A stretch of 64,000 nt of DNA from Bactrocera neohumeralis. Taxonomy: Eukaryota; Arthropoda; Insecta; Diptera; Tephritidae. The notes under the pieces are model-generated. The model was not told the DNA's origin. It ran no database searches and saw only the letters and a program-made list of their open reading frames with translations. The stretch's first letter is position 1. Every line of letters begins with the position of its first letter. The stretch covers positions 13,414,784 to 13,478,783 of the forward strand of contig NW_026089623.1 in NCBI RefSeq assembly GCF_024586455.1, given 5' to 3'. Made by a program: the position numbers and the translations under genes. Below, one piece after another: positions 31,426 through 44,098 of this stretch.

Positions 31426-34400
31426 TCTATATATATAAAAATAAGTCCGTATGTGTACGTCGCCGAACTAATCATAAACGCGCTGTGCGATTTCAACCAA
31501 ACTTTTACACTACGTAGGCAGTGGCCCATGTATGGTTTGTATGAAGTTTGGTTGAAATCCGATAGCGCATGTGTGTGCGATGCGTATGAGAAGTGAGTGT
31601 GTTTTTGACGCAGGCATTTTTTGTACCGTATACAGCATTCATTAGTATTGAATACATTTTGGTCGTTTGTGGATTGGAGAGTATTGCACGGAGTGATGCA
31701 AATAGCAATTTGTTATCATTTCTCTTTTCTCTTTGGACGTCATTGGTGATTCATTTTATCATAATCGATTTTTGAAAATATTATTTTCTTCGCATTTTTT
31801 GGTGAGTATTTTGATAAAAATAAATTAATTTTCGTTCTAATCATCGTTTTAATTTTAATATTTTGTTAAAAAAAATTACAAAAAAACAAAGATTAATGAG
31901 ATAAAAATCGATTGTTTTGCTAAACAAGTGTTCTGATTGTTACAAGTGCATCATATGATTTTGTGACATAATCTCAAATTTGATATTTTGTGAAAAAAAT
32001 TAAAAAAATTTAGTGCATTTTTTTGTTTAATGTCCGATCTTCTTCTTCTTCTTAATTGGCGTAGACACCGCTTAAGCGATTATAGCCGAGTTAACAACAG
32101 CGCGCCAGTCGTTTCTTCTTTTCGCTACGTGGCGCCAGTTGGATATTCCAAGCGAAGCTAGGTCCTTCTCCACTTGGTCCTTCCAACGGAGTGGAGGCCT
32201 TCCTCTTCCTCTGCTTCCCCCGGCGGGTACTGCGTCGAATACTTTCAGAGCTGGAGTGTTTCCATCCATCAGGACAACATGACCTAGCCAGCGTAGCCGC
32301 TGTCTTTTAATTCGCTGAACTATGTCAATGTCGTCGAATATCTCGTACAGCTCATCGTTCCATCGAATGCGATATTCGCCGTGGCCAATGCGCAAAGGAC
32401 CATACATCTTTCGCAGAATTTTTCTCTCGAAAACTCGTAACGTCGACTCATCGGTTGTTGTCATCGCCCAAGCCTATGCACCACACAGCAGGACGGGAAT
32501 TATGAGCGACTTATAGAGTTTAGATTTTGTTCGTCGAGAGAGGACTTTACTTTTCAATTGCCTACTCAGCCCGAAGTAGCACCTGTTGGCAAGAGCAATC
32601 CTGCGTTGGATTTCCAGGCTGACATTGTTGGTGGTGTTTATGCTGGTTCCTAAATAGACGAAATTATCTACAACTTCAAAGTTATGACTGTCAACAGTGA
32701 CGTGAGAGCCAAGTCGCGAGTGCGACGACTGTTTGTTTTATGACAGGAGATATTTCGTTTTGCCCTCGTTCACTGCCAGACCCATTTTCTATGCTTCCTT
32801 GTCCAGCCTGGAGAAAGCAGAACTAACGGCGCGGGTGTTGAGGCCGATGATATCAATATCGTCGGCATACGCCAGCAGCTGTACACTCTTATAGAAGATG
32901 GTACCTTCTCTGTTTAGTTCTGCAGCTCGTACTATTTTCTCCAGAAGCAGGTTGAAGATCTGTGAGCTAAAAATTACTTCGATTTTTTGGCACATTTTTA
33001 ATTGAATTTTGTCACATTTTCAGCAGATTTTCGTGTCTTTTCGTCACGTTTTGGTGCTTTTCGAGTGCAGACGATCTCGAACGTTTCATTTTCGCTGCCG
33101 AACGGTAAGACAAAAATTATTTCGATTTTTTGGCCAATTTTTAATTGAATTTTGACACATTTACAGCATATTTTTAACAATTTTCGTGTCTTTTAGTGAC
33201 TTTTTGGTGCTTTTCGAGTCCAGAATTTGCTGGAGTTCATCAATTTATTACTGAAGTTCATTATTATCCTTAGTTTAGTTTCTTCTAAAAATGCCACGAA
33301 GAGCAAGAGCTGACATTGGACGTCGGTCGCGTAGAACGCAAAATAGATCAAGCGAAAGGGAAAATCAATCGCAAGAACAGCGATAACAAGAGATTGCAAA
33401 TACAAGGGAACATGCAAGATCGCGTTCAGATCGTAGGCCGACAAGTACGAGTATTAATCAAAATGTTCAAAGGCGTGCCCACAAATCACGCAATTGATTA
33501 CAGTTTGCATAAGTTTGTTGTGATTGGTGGAATGAACAAAGTATGCCAACATTGTAATGCACTGAAATTTCACAATGAAACACCTGGAATGTGTTAGTGT
33601 ATAATACATTCGTCTGAAATTGTGAGGCAAAATCTTACTTTGCTACTGGAAAATTTCGAATAGTTGCCGTAAAACCCCTAAAATCAGCCCTTTTCTTTTT
33701 CCCATACAAACGAATGAATGTTTGTTTGTTAGTAACGCTAAGAGAGTGGCTGCACCAATCTTGGATAAATTTTCAAAGGTTGTTCATTGTGAATTGGGGA
33801 AGGTTTAGAAACAAAAATACCTTTTACTTTTCAGGGGGAGAAGTCGGAAAATTGGAAAAATTCCAAAAAGTAACTTTTTTCCATACAATTTTTTTCAAAT
33901 TAGGTTTGTTTTGCTTTTCAATATTTTGATTTGTAAATTATTTGAATCGTTCAATTTGGGTCGCTTGCTTTTTTATTCCGGCTATTCAAAAAAAAAATTT
34001 TTGAAAATTATGTATTGAAAACTTTTTGTCATACAGGATGTGATGACATACGTGCGGAATTATGGATCGCGGTCAATCAATGCTGACAACAAATGCACGA
34101 AAAACTATATACGTACGTGCTTTTCTTTCGGAACCACAGACTAGAAATAATGGATATCTACTGTATCGGCGTCACTCACCAGACGACAATGGCAGAACAT
34201 TCATCATTCAATTTAGAAGAGTGAATATCGAAGTTGACATCACGTGGATGGTACTATATTCACCATTAGACAATAATTCGCAGTCAAAACTCATATCAAT
34301 GTTGAGTATTGCAGTTTGGGGTAATCAATAAAATACGTTTGTAATTAAGTCACCAAAGGAAGCAACATGACGGTTATTGGCCTTGAACGATATGAGATCA

Positions 34401-35534
34401 GGAAGTATCAAATAGGTCGTTCGTGAACTGCAATAAAGCGCTTTGTAGGATATTTACTTTTTTAATTCATGAACGTTTTCCGACTGTTGTGCATCTCGCA
34501 ATTCATTTGGAGAATGGCCAAAGAGTGTATTTCAACCCAAAGAATACAGTACAGCCAGTGAAACACCGCCAGCAACAAAATTAACATTTAAGAGTTCTTG
34601 CTCAACTTTCGTCAGTGATCTGTTTGCGAGAACATTGCTCTATTCGAAAATGCCTTGATATTAGACATGAAATGCTTCGTCAAAGAAATGGTTACTCAGA
34701 AAGCAAGGTCAGCCAGAAGATGGACATCCAGGTGTGTTCTCAACTAATGCATTAGGATGTGTTTACACAATCCACCCGAAAAAACGTTTCTACCTTTGGT
34801 TGCTATTGATTAATGTACGCGGTTCAACTTCATTTGAGTCATTGCGTACTGTGAGTGGTACGGTATGTGCAACTTTTTGAGAAGCATGCCAGCAATTACA
34901 ATTGCTGGAACATGATAATCACTGGAGTCAAACGATGGACGATGCGATAGCTACTTCAAATGCAAATGAAGTTCGCACACTTTTCGCGATAAACATTTCG
35001 ATATATCAGCCTTCAAATCCGCGTCTATTATGGGATACGAACAAAAATGACATTGCCGAAGACATTTTACACCGCATTGGCTAAGAATTGGAAATGGGAA
35101 AATTTGGATTAATACTTCCAGTGATTTAATATCCATTCCACCTGCCGCTTGTCAATTCCCTTCAACGTAAGATAAACTCATCAGGAATGCTTATGCCAAC
35201 ATTGGCTAAATTATCGTAACTATGATTGCTTGAGATTACGCGCAATTTAGCACTTAAACTGGAAGATTCAAAGTCAAATGCCGGGAAGTTTGCGCTCATA
35301 CAAAATGATTGATCGTCTTGACAATGAAGACGAAGCAGTGAATTATCCAGTGGAATTCCTAAAATCTGTCATTATTATGTTTCGCAATCTTCTTGCGCCG
35401 AAACTGTGTAATGAAACCCGACTGTTTGTAACGCAGTTCACAAGGATAGGCGCTAAAAGAGTCTGGCATAAATCTGGAAATGCGCGTTTGCGAGAAGCTA
35501 TTCTCAAAAATACTTGTGGACCTACAACTCTTGG
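31426..35534 (+). mobile_element. Helitron 2, joined head to tail with Helitron 1
   Basis: It begins TCTATATATATAAAAATAAG directly after the CTAG of Helitron 1. The first 600 bp are closely similar to the start of Helitron 1. An RTE-like LINE (32040-32956) is inserted with the 4-bp duplication GATC, at a point that aligns cleanly with Helitron 1. Coding remnants follow: the MPRRARADIGRR start at 33293, LSEPQTRNNGYLLYRRHS near 34110, LLEHDNHWSQTMDDAIA near 34900, and a helicase-like DNEDEAVNYPVEFLKS near 35318. All are broken. The 3' end is lost at the boundary with the LINE at 35535. Confidence 0.75.
32040..32956 (-). mobile_element. RTE-like LINE 3' piece (copy A3) inside Helitron 2
   Basis: Minus-strand RT C-terminal half, from the YADDIDIIGLNTRAVSSAF motif near 32870 to the element 3' end TCTACGCCAATTAAGAAGAA at 32040. 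An open piece (32464-32072) contains RLRWLGHVVLMDG, GRPPLRWKDQVEKDLASLG and NDWRAVVNSAIIA. The target duplication GATC is seen at 32036-32039 and 32957-32960. This is a classic 5'-truncated insertion and better preserved than copies A1 and A2. Confidence 0.85.
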
Positions 35535-37787
35535 ATTTTCTTCTTCTGCCTTACTGGCGTAGAAACTATTTACGTGGTTATAGCTGAGTAAACAACAGCG
35601 CGCCAGTCGTTTCTTCTATTCACAAGTCAAGCGAAGCCAGGTCCTTCTCCATCTGGTCCCTCCAACGGAGTGGAGTTCATCTTCATCCTCTGCCACCCCC
35701 GGCGGGTACTGTGTCGAATACTTTCATAGCAGGACGACATGACCTAGATGTCGTAGCCGACGTCTTTTATTTAACTGAACTATATCAATGTCGTCGTATA
35801 TCTCATACAGCTCATCGTTCGATTGAATATATTCGCCGTCGCAGAACTTTTCTCTCGAAAATTCGAAACGTCAACTCATCAGATGTTGTCATACCTCTGC
35901 ACCATATAGCAGGATGGGAATAATGAGTGACTTAAAGAGTTTTTTTTTGTTCGTCGAGAGGATTTTACTTCTAAATTGCCTACTTAGTCCGAAGTAGCAC
36001 CGGCTAGCAAGGGATATTCTGTTGTTGAAGTTAATGCTAATTCCAAGATAGAAGAAACTATCTACAACTTCGAAGCTGACTGTCAATAGTGTCGTGGGAG
36101 CCTAGTCGCAAGTGCGACGACTGTTTGTTTGATGACAAGAGATATTTCCTCTTGCCCTCGTTCACAACCAGCCCCATTTGCTTCGCTGCCTTATCCATTC
36201 TGGAGAGAGCAGAACTAACGGCGCGGTTGATAAGGCCAGACAGCCAGCAGCTGTACACTCTTATAGAAGATGGTATATTCTCTGTTTAGTTCTTCAGCTC
36301 GAATTATTTTTTCCATTTCAGAAACCTCGTTTGGTATTGAACGGTCTGAGCTTTTGATGCTGCTCAAAGTCAGTTTACACAGCCGTATTGGTTTTGCGGG
36401 AATACCTAATTCAGACATCGCGGCATAAATGTAGCTCCTTTTCGTGCTGTCGAAAGCAGCTTTGAAATCGACGAAGGGGTGGAGTGTGTCGATTCTCCTT
36501 TCACGCGTCTTTTCCAAGATTTGGCGCATGGTGAATGGTGAACCAGTTCTAAACCTACACTGATAAGGTCCACACATACACACAATACGCTCGAAGGAAC
36601 CTTGTACGCGATGTTGAGGAGGCTGATCCCACAGTAGTTGGCGCAGATTGTGGAGTCTCCCTTTTTGTGGATTGGGCAGAGCACACTTAAATTCTAATCG
36701 TTGGGCATGCTTTCGTCCGACCATATTTAACAAAGAAACTGATGCATGCTCCTTATCAGTTCTTCGCCGCTGTGTTTGAATAGCTCGGCCGGCTATCTAT
36801 CTTCATGGTCGGGCAATGGGACGTCTGCTTCATCATCTTCGATTGGGGAATCTGGCTCACCATCACCTGGTGTTATGTATTCACTGTCATTCAGAAGGCT
36901 GGAGAAGTGTTCCCTTCATAATTTAACTTGCTCCTGGCATCCGCTTCTAGATCGCCTCTAGGGGTCTACAAATGTACGCTTTGGTCGTGAAACCTCTTGT
37001 TAGTTGCTGCATCTTTTCGAGCATTACTGCTGTCGGCCAGCTTCGGCTTTCACGCATTTAGGTCTTTCTCTCTTTTTTGTCTGCAAGTGCGTCTCGGATC
37101 CCTATTCAACTCTCGGTATCTATCCCATCCGGGAAGTGTTGTGGTCGATTATAACGTTGTGAGGTAGGCTGCGACATAGCACTCCTCATCGTACCAGTTT
37201 TTTTTTTCATTTTCCGAAAACCAATGGTTTCGTGTGCAGCTATACGTAAGGAGCTTTATATGCTGTCCCACAGTTCGCTTATACTTAGTTGTTGACGAGT
37301 ACTCTCAGAGAGACGGAGTGCAAGCTCTCATAGCGCACCAAGCGCTCATAGAAGACATTTTTGGTCACATCGTCCTTCTCTTCCGTCGGGGCGTGGGTGC
37401 AAATCAGCTATATGTTGAAGATCTTCGCTTTGATGCGGATTGTGGCTCGACGTTCGTTCACCGGTGTGCATGGCAGTACTCGGTGACGGAGTCTCTCTCC
37501 CACCACGAATCCCACCCACAAGGACCTACTCACCTCAGTTCTTGTCCCGTCCATCGCATTTCTTGGACAGGGTTGATGTCAGCATTAATTTTCACGAGGA
37601 CATCAACAAGCTGAGAAGCGACACCTTCCCAATGAAGGCGCCGGACATTGTAGGCACCTGCCCTCAAATGGTAATCCTTAATTCGTTTGCCATGGTCGTT
37701 ATCAAAAGGGGTCTCTTATCCTAGGCTGTTTTTCACTTTTCATTGGAGGCGTTTTTTACGTGGCGGGTCCCAAGCCCAGCGCACACA
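35535..37787 (-). mobile_element. RTE-like LINE, long but decayed (copy A4)
   Basis: Minus strand. The 3' end is at 35535 and the 5' region, containing GGGACCCGCCACGT-like sequence, is at about 37770. Between them are scattered parts of endonuclease, RT (FKAAFDSTKRSYIYAAMSEL near 36440; CPIHKKGDSTICANYCG near 36665) and the C-terminal domain. Stops, frameshifts and deletions are numerous, and the YADD box is not recognisable. After its 5' end the sequence changes directly to a mariner fragment instead of Helitron 2, so the right junction is not a simple insertion. Confidence 0.75.
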
Positions 37788-38005
37788 GAATCATGGATTT
37801 TGCACCACGAAAATGGACCGTCATACTGCAATGATTCTTCGTGAGTTTTTGAGTCAATTGAAGACATTAATGTGGATCCCTACGCGTATTGAAAGCTATT
37901 ACGGAAAATTTTTTTAAAAACTATTTGGAGGATTGGCACAAGTGTTTTGGCGACAAGGGGCATTATTTTGAGGGGAACGGCATAGATTTTGAAGAATAAA
38001 ATATA
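37788..38005 (+). pseudogene. Mariner/IS630-type transposase C-terminal fragment
   Basis: A plus-strand frame has FKNYLEDWHKCFGDKGHYFEG ending ..GIDFEE and a stop near 37998. This is the characteristic end of mariner transposases (W-KC-..-G-YFEG). Upstream, HTAMILREFLSQL near 37830 resembles the region after the second catalytic Asp. Only this tail remains and there is no visible TIR. Confidence 0.55.
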
Positions 38006-38304
38006 AATTTTAAATTTATGAACAAATTCTTACTATTTTTTGCTCATAGTTGTAAACGTTGAAGATTTGTATGGAATTGAACCAACACACTCGAAAATAT
38101 ATTTAAATATAGATTTGCTCTATTTTCTTCCAGATATGGAAAATAATATCTAAATAAATAGTTTAGATAAAATTATGGTTGTACAATGCAATACGAATTA
38201 TCTGTTTAATTTTTAACCCTATTAAGTGTCGTATGTATGACGAATAATATCTCAAATATAACATCTAACAATTACGAGTGTTAATAAAAATTCAACATCT
38301 GTAC
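38006..38304. other. Unassigned AT-rich intron sequence
   Basis: No recognised element or gene. It contains short TTTAAATATA-type runs only. Confidence 0.35.
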
Positions 38305-39440
38305 CATTCTAAATAATTTGTATGCTCTTGCAACCTGTTTTTTCAAACTGCAGAGTATTATACTTGTAGTATTATAGTTTTGTTCACCGAACGGTAAATG
38401 TCTGTCCGTTCGTGCAAGCAGCATCTTTAGTAAAAATTGAGATTTCTTGATGAAGCTTAGTATTCTCGTTTCTAGCACAAAAAAAAAATACGAGTTCGTA
38501 GATGGGGCCACAGGAGATGGCAGTAGCACCGAAAAGGATGAAAATGGGAGACAACACCATCCATTCCTCAAATAACAGTGGTATTCAAAACTACTAAAAG
38601 CGCAATAAAGAAGTAACTAATTACACCACAGACATTAAATTTTACGGCCGAGGTGGTATAACAGGGCTTTATAAGAGCCGGTGTGGCAATTGGACGATGA
38701 GCGTGGCATCGCCTACTTGGGTAGCATTCTCCTTATTTTTTATGTTAGTGTGAAAATATACGTAATCAGGCTACGATCACCACCTTATGACCAAAAATTG
38801 TCTAAGTCCATCCAAAACTGTTCAAGCCACTAGGTACCGGATATGAAGATCCCAATATCTGTAGTTGACTTTTCGAAAATATCGGTTAATATATGGGATA
38901 TACAATTAAAATCCAGAGAGGATACTTGACAATAATAATTCTGGGTGTCAAAAATGGGTTGAATTGGGTCAATACTTCCCTGAACCCTCATAACTTAAGA
39001 TAAAGATTTTCGAACTTTTAGGTAACTTTATGGTGAATTCTCGGTCAGTATTTGAGTTATCTCAATGAATATTACATAAAATGTTTAGCCCATAACAGTA
39101 TATCTTTGTGCTTTTCAAAGATGCTCCATGTAGTGCCCGTGTGGTGATTGGATATGAGGTACCTTAATGAAACCCAAGGAACATTTTTTTTAATTTTTGG
39201 CATGATAATAGTTAATAAATAAAATCGGGTCGGTACTACCCCAACCCCTATATTCTACATATAATGATTTTCGTTTTTTCTATGAAATCTTAAGCCAAAT
39301 TTGTCGGCCAGTGTATGAGTTATACTAAGTATATAGAGTATATGAATATATTAAATTGCTTAAAATCGGGTCCTCTGGTTGACGTTTTACATTTTAAGAC
39401 ATTTCCCTGGTTTTTATTCCTGCAAGTTGCAAGAGCAAAC
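38305..39440 (+). repeat. Non-autonomous dispersed repeat, copy 3
   Basis: It begins TATGCTCTTGCAACCTGTTT and AGTATTATAGTTTTGTTCAC, and ends GCAAGTTGCAAGAGCAAACAACGTTCGG, matching the plan of copy 1. It shares interior phrases with copy 2, for example CAAAAATGGGTTGAATTGGG near 38958 and CATAACAGTATATCTTTG near 39093. It is more diverged than copy 1. No coding potential is seen. Confidence 0.65.
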
Positions 39441-39690
39441 AACGTTCGGTTCCTTTTTTTATAATTGTTTGATTTCTATAACATAAAAACTGTTGTCTAC
39501 AATTTATATATTATTTCCATAGTTTGCATATACTATAATAATATATATAAAACATACGCATTTCATACTTTCGCACAAAGTTTTTGCAATGCTGCGGTTT
39601 AGAAATTGTTAACAAAATGCAATGAAAGCTCGTAAAATTAGTCTATGTATGTATTAATTGTGAAATGGTAAATTATATGGTTAAATTATA
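39441..39690. other. Unassigned intron sequence left of the BEL element
   Basis: AT-rich. No gene or repeat end is recognised. The last five bases before the LTR (39691-39695, TTCAT) are the left target duplication. Confidence 0.5.
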
Positions 39691-39695
39691 TTCAT

Positions 39696-40165
39696 TGTTG
39701 CGTCATACGTATATATGTCCAAAGCTAAAATGAAAAAAACATTAAGTTAAAATTAAATGCATTTTTTAAATATTATGTTTGACTTATGCAGTTTTTTTTT
39801 TATTGTGTAAAAATACTTACCCTAATATTATTAAACCTACTCATCTAAATCTATTACTTTAAGTTAACAAAATTAATTATACTCACCCCATTTTTGTACA
39901 TATATACATAAGTGCTTACATTCCAACTGTTTTATTCCGTTAGCTTAAGTTTTAAGATAAGTGAAATATGAACTGTAATAAAGAATTTAATTGTAATTAA
40001 ACTGGAATCGAGATCCCACGCGTTTCCTTTCTTTCGCTAATTTTTCGTCGAAATTTTTGCAAGTTTAAGTGTTCGGTTCAGGCAATTGGTTTAATTTTAA
40101 TTTCAGTGAAATCACGCATTCCGACTATTACTTTTATTATCTAAAAAACGCTTGGGAAATTTTCA
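39696..40165 (+). repeat. BEL/Pao 5' LTR
   Basis: 470 bp starting TGTTGCGTCATACG and ending GAAATTTTCA. It aligns along its length with the 3' LTR at 50842-51294, with scattered substitutions and small indels. An AATAAAG polyadenylation-like signal lies near 39980 (TGTAATAAAGAATTTAATTG). Promoter and RNA-end functions are expected here but not shown. Confidence 0.9.
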
Positions 40166-40183
40166 TGGCGCCCAAGTAGGGAC
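40166..40183 (+). promoter_or_regulatory. BEL/Pao primer-binding site
   Basis: TGGCGCCCAAGTAGGGAC begins at the base after the 5' LTR. Its first ten bases match the tRNA-Lys 3' end complement; the rest is diverged, so the tRNA is uncertain. Confidence 0.6.
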
Positions 40184-40576
40184 TTGTGCGTAATTAAAAA
40201 ATTAAAATAACTACATATACAGTGCAATACAGTGCACAAACTTATTTTCGCAACCAATTGCCAAAGTTACCTTTCTCGGTTGTCGGTTTTTGCATTTCCG
40301 GTTTTCACGGTTAAGTGATAGTGACCGAAACAAAAAACTAAGTTATAAAAAAGGATTAAAAATCCAAATATATATTGTGCTTAAGTCGTCATCGGACTGT
40401 GAAAGTGCAAAAACGTGTTTATTGTGATCAATGCTATTCTATTCTGTTGAGTTTGCTTTTTATTCTTTTATTCTTCCGCAATAAAAAGCACCAATAAAAT
40501 AAGTGAACAAAGAAACCTCCGTTATCAGTACATCTGCCTACCTGGTGAATATGTGTTAAAATTTACATCATGAGTA

Positions 40577-41647
40577 GTGACGGCGGTATATGAAACTGTT
40601 ATGCATTGGCAAAGAATTGAGACAAAAAATACAAACAAACGGCCTATTTACAGCTCACCAAACGTTTCAAAGAAAAAACTATTGTTAGACCCAACACCTG
40701 GAACGTCCAACAATTCAAATCGATTTGCTAAACTTGCGATTCTTGATAGCAGAGTGGAGACAGAGGAGGATAAAGAGGAAACTGGAATTGCTGAAAAGAA
40801 AACACAAAAAGACAAAGATGAATCAACTGAGCGAAATACTACTACTCCCAAGCCTCCGCCAACAATACTGGCTAACGTTAATGATACGAGAATTAAGGGT
40901 ATGTTAAATTGCATATCGAAAACTGTTTCCAAAGAAGATTTTACATACAAGTCACAACGAGATGGTCAAATACGCGTTATGATTAAATCTGTGGATACTT
41001 ATAGAAAGTTTATAACAACACTTAAGAAAGACAAGGTTTTGTCTCACACATATCAGTTAAAACAAGAGCGCTCTTTTAGAGTTGTCGTTAAATATCTACA
41101 TTTCTCTACACCAATTGACTCAATTAAAAGTGAAATTGAAGAGTTAGGACATAGCGTAAGGAATATTAGCAATATTAGGAGTCACATTACTAATCATTCA
41201 TTAAATATATTTTTTATTGTTCTTGAACCGAACAACAACAATGCGGAAATATATAATCTGAAATACTTAGGCAATGCAGTTATTAAAGTAGAGCCTCCCA
41301 GGAAAGTAACTGATACAGTACAATGCTTTCGATGTCAAGAATATGGACATACCAAGAAGTATTGTACAAAGACATTTAGATGCGTTAAATGTTCTATGTG
41401 CCATCCAACCACAGAGTGTCAGAAAAACAAGGATTTATCTGACAAATGTGTTAATTGCTTACAAGATCATGTTGCTAGCTATAAGGGCTGCAAAATTTAT
41501 CAAGAATTAGTTGCAAAGCAGAAGCCTAATAGTCATTTCTTTAGTCAGCAATCAAGTAAAGCTCCTCAGGAGCATAATGTTTCAACTTCTTACAGGACAA
41601 ATGATTTTAGGATAGGAGAAGCAGCCAGACATATGCACAGATACTAG
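40577..41647 (+). pseudogene. ORF1 of jockey-clade LINE: Gag-like zinc-knuckle protein
   Basis: 356 codons are open. The true start is unclear because an ATG at 40570 is out of frame after eight codons. The order is a Thr/Lys-rich N-terminus, then a PRE_C2HC-type region (FRVVVKYLHFSTPIDSIKSE and EELGHSVRNISNIRSH, residues about 155-200). Three knuckles follow: CFRCQEYGHTKKYC, CVKCSMCHPTTEC and CVNCLQDHVASYKGC (residues about 250-310). It binds the LINE RNA. It differs clearly in sequence from the ORF1 of the jockey LINE at 18755-22790, so it is a separate family or an old relative. Confidence 0.8.
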
Positions 41648-41649
41648 GA

Positions 41650-43831
41650 GAAAATATAAATTTAAATGACGAGGATCCTCTCGAAAGAATCGAAGCTTTA
41701 TTAGCAAAACTATTTGAATTAACAAACTATTTCCTCTACATGATATCTCGGTTACATGATATTTTGGATTTTGCAGTTTATCTTGGAGTATCACGACATC
41801 ATCTGGATATTTCTGAGAACTATGAACTAAGCTCAGACCATTCCCCTATTATAATTACTTAGGGCACTGCCCTTCCAACACTCTTAAATAAATATAAAAT
41901 TGTCACACCTAGGACAAAGATTTTGCTATTTCAAGATTGGATAGATGCTAAACTAAATACAAATATTTCTCTCAAAACTGATTTAGAAGTGGATACGGCT
42001 GTGGAAACATTTACAGACATCATTCATGAAGGAGGTATGAGGAGTACTGCACCAACCAAAACTACGGCAGCGAATACTACTTTTATATCAGCTGAGCTTA
42101 GGAACTTTATAAGTAACAAACGGAAGCTTCGGAAACTTTGCCAAACCAGTAGATGTCCAATATATAAAACAAGGTACAATACAGCATCAAACCAACTTAA
42201 AAAACGCTCATATGAAATAAGAAATGAGCAACTGCAGAGTTTCTCAAAAGTCTGGATCCTAACGCGAAAGACTACGAATCCCCCTTTGGAGAGCTACCAA
42301 ATATTTAAAGCGACCTACCAAAATGTTACTATACGTAATTATAACGGAGATTGGTGTAAAACTGCCATATAGTATAAATTCAAATCTTGCACCTGAAGAT
42401 ACTGAAATAATACAGTTTCTGGATGTACCTTGTCAAATGTGTCTTCTAATTCGTAAAATAACTGTTTCTGAAATTAAAGAAGAATTCGCCAAACTGAACC
42501 AAAAAAAGTCACCAGGCTACGATAAAATTGACGAAAGGTTTCTAAAATGCTCCATCTAAAGAGTGTTACATTTTTATCACTAATTTATAATGCAATTTTG
42601 AGGTTACATCACTTTCCTACACAATGGAAATGTGCGGAGGTAATAATGATTCCAAAACCAAACAAACCCGAAAATATTTTGTCGTCCTACCGTCCTATTA
42701 TCTTGCTGGTGACATTCTCTAAAGTCTTTGAAATAAAATGAGTAGATTGTTACCAGTTTTGGATAAGTGCAATATAGTACCGGAACATCAGTTTGGGTTT
42801 AGGAGAGGTCATGGGACTCCAGAGCAATGTCATCGTGTAGTGAACATAATTACAAATGGTTTCGAGAAAAGGCTGTATTCTGCGGCAGTATTTCTTGATA
42901 TACACTAAGCATTTGACCGGGTCTGCCATTCAGGCTTGTTATATAAACTGAAAAAAGTACTTCCTGCTCTATTTTTTCTCTTATTGAAACCATATTTAAA
43001 CAATGCCACTTTTATGTTCAAATGAAAGGAGAAACGTCCAAACTATACAGTATCCGTGCTGGTGTCCCACAGTGCAGTGTTCTGGGACCTGTCCTTTACA
43101 CAATATTCACGGCTGATCTTCCTGTTGTCGGTGATATTCAAGTAGCCACTTACGCTGATGATACAGCTATAATTGCATCCAAAAATACTCCGGTAGAAGT
43201 AACTCAAGTTATTCAAAATGAAATAATAGAAATTGAGCAATGGCTTAAGAAATGGAAAATAAAGGTTGATGCCGAGAAATCAAAACACGTCACATTTGCT
43301 CTGAGAAGAGGAGACTGTCCGCCTGTATTTTTGAATAAGACACAAATTCGAAATAGTGATTCCGCAAATTATCTCGGACTCGATATAAATCGAAGAGTAA
43401 CTTGGGAAAGCCACATTAAAAGCTTGAGAAACAGACTCAACATAAAAACAAAAAAAAAAAAAATGAATTGGCTCCTTGGGTGAAAATCACAGCTCAGTTT
43501 GGAGAAGAAAGTTCGACTTTATAAGCCTATCTGGAAGCCTGTGTGGACCTATGGTATCCAGTTATGGGGTACTGCAAGCCAATCAAATATTGAAACCCTG
43601 CAACGATATCAGTCCATCACTCTTAGATTTATTGTTGACGCCGCTTGGTATGTGGCTAATGATCAAATACACAAAGATTTAAATATTAAATACGTTAAAG
43701 GAGAAATAAAAAGTATAAGCGCAAGGTATGTTGAGAAGCTACATGGTCATGAAAATGATCTGGCAAAAACTCTACTGGATATTAGCGATACAACTCGAAG
43801 GCTAAAAGGAAATCAAAATATAGAATTTTGA
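41650..43831 (+). pseudogene. ORF2 of jockey-clade LINE, endonuclease deleted
   Basis: Only the last part of the endonuclease remains (LGVSRHHLDISENYELSSDH near 41800). The RT follows in pieces: LNQKKSPGYDKIDERFLK near 42500, AEVIMIPKPNKPENILSSYR near 42640, QFGFRRGHGTPEQCHRVVN near 42792, VFLDIH with a following TAA, then AGVPQCSVLGPVLY and the catalytic YADDTAIIAS near 43150. The C-terminal pieces 43476-43831 contain WTYGIQLWGTASQSN. At least five frame breaks are present. Confidence 0.8.
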
Positions 43832-44098
43832 ATATAATAGCTGTTCTCACTGGAGTTCAACTACTTATGTTATAATATTATATTTTTTTAACTAATTTAC
43901 TTATTGTCTAATTGATAGATTGTAAATAAATAAATAAAAAAAAAAACAAATAAAAAATATTGTGCATATACATATACATAAGTATGTGAAGTGCGTTAGC
44001 GAAACCTGTAACAAAAATAACAAAATATGTACATATATACATATATCTACAACGTGAAGTGCAGTGGAAGTCTGTGAAAATAATATATGTATATACTA

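Larger units (their letters stand above)
40381..43956 (+). mobile_element. Jockey-clade LINE in the BEL leader
   Basis: It is bounded by the 9-bp duplication ATATTGTGC (40372-40380 and 43957-43965) and ends in an A-rich tail from about 43922. ORF1 is nearly complete; ORF2 lacks most of the endonuclease and is fragmented. The insertion split the untranslated leader of the BEL element, whose sequence resumes at 43966 with CATATACATATACATAAG. Confidence 0.85.

Noticed and set aside
37234..37724. Plus-strand frames within LINE copy A4
   Set aside because: They are antisense to the LINE, which runs on the minus strand. Similar antisense frames appear in the other copies.
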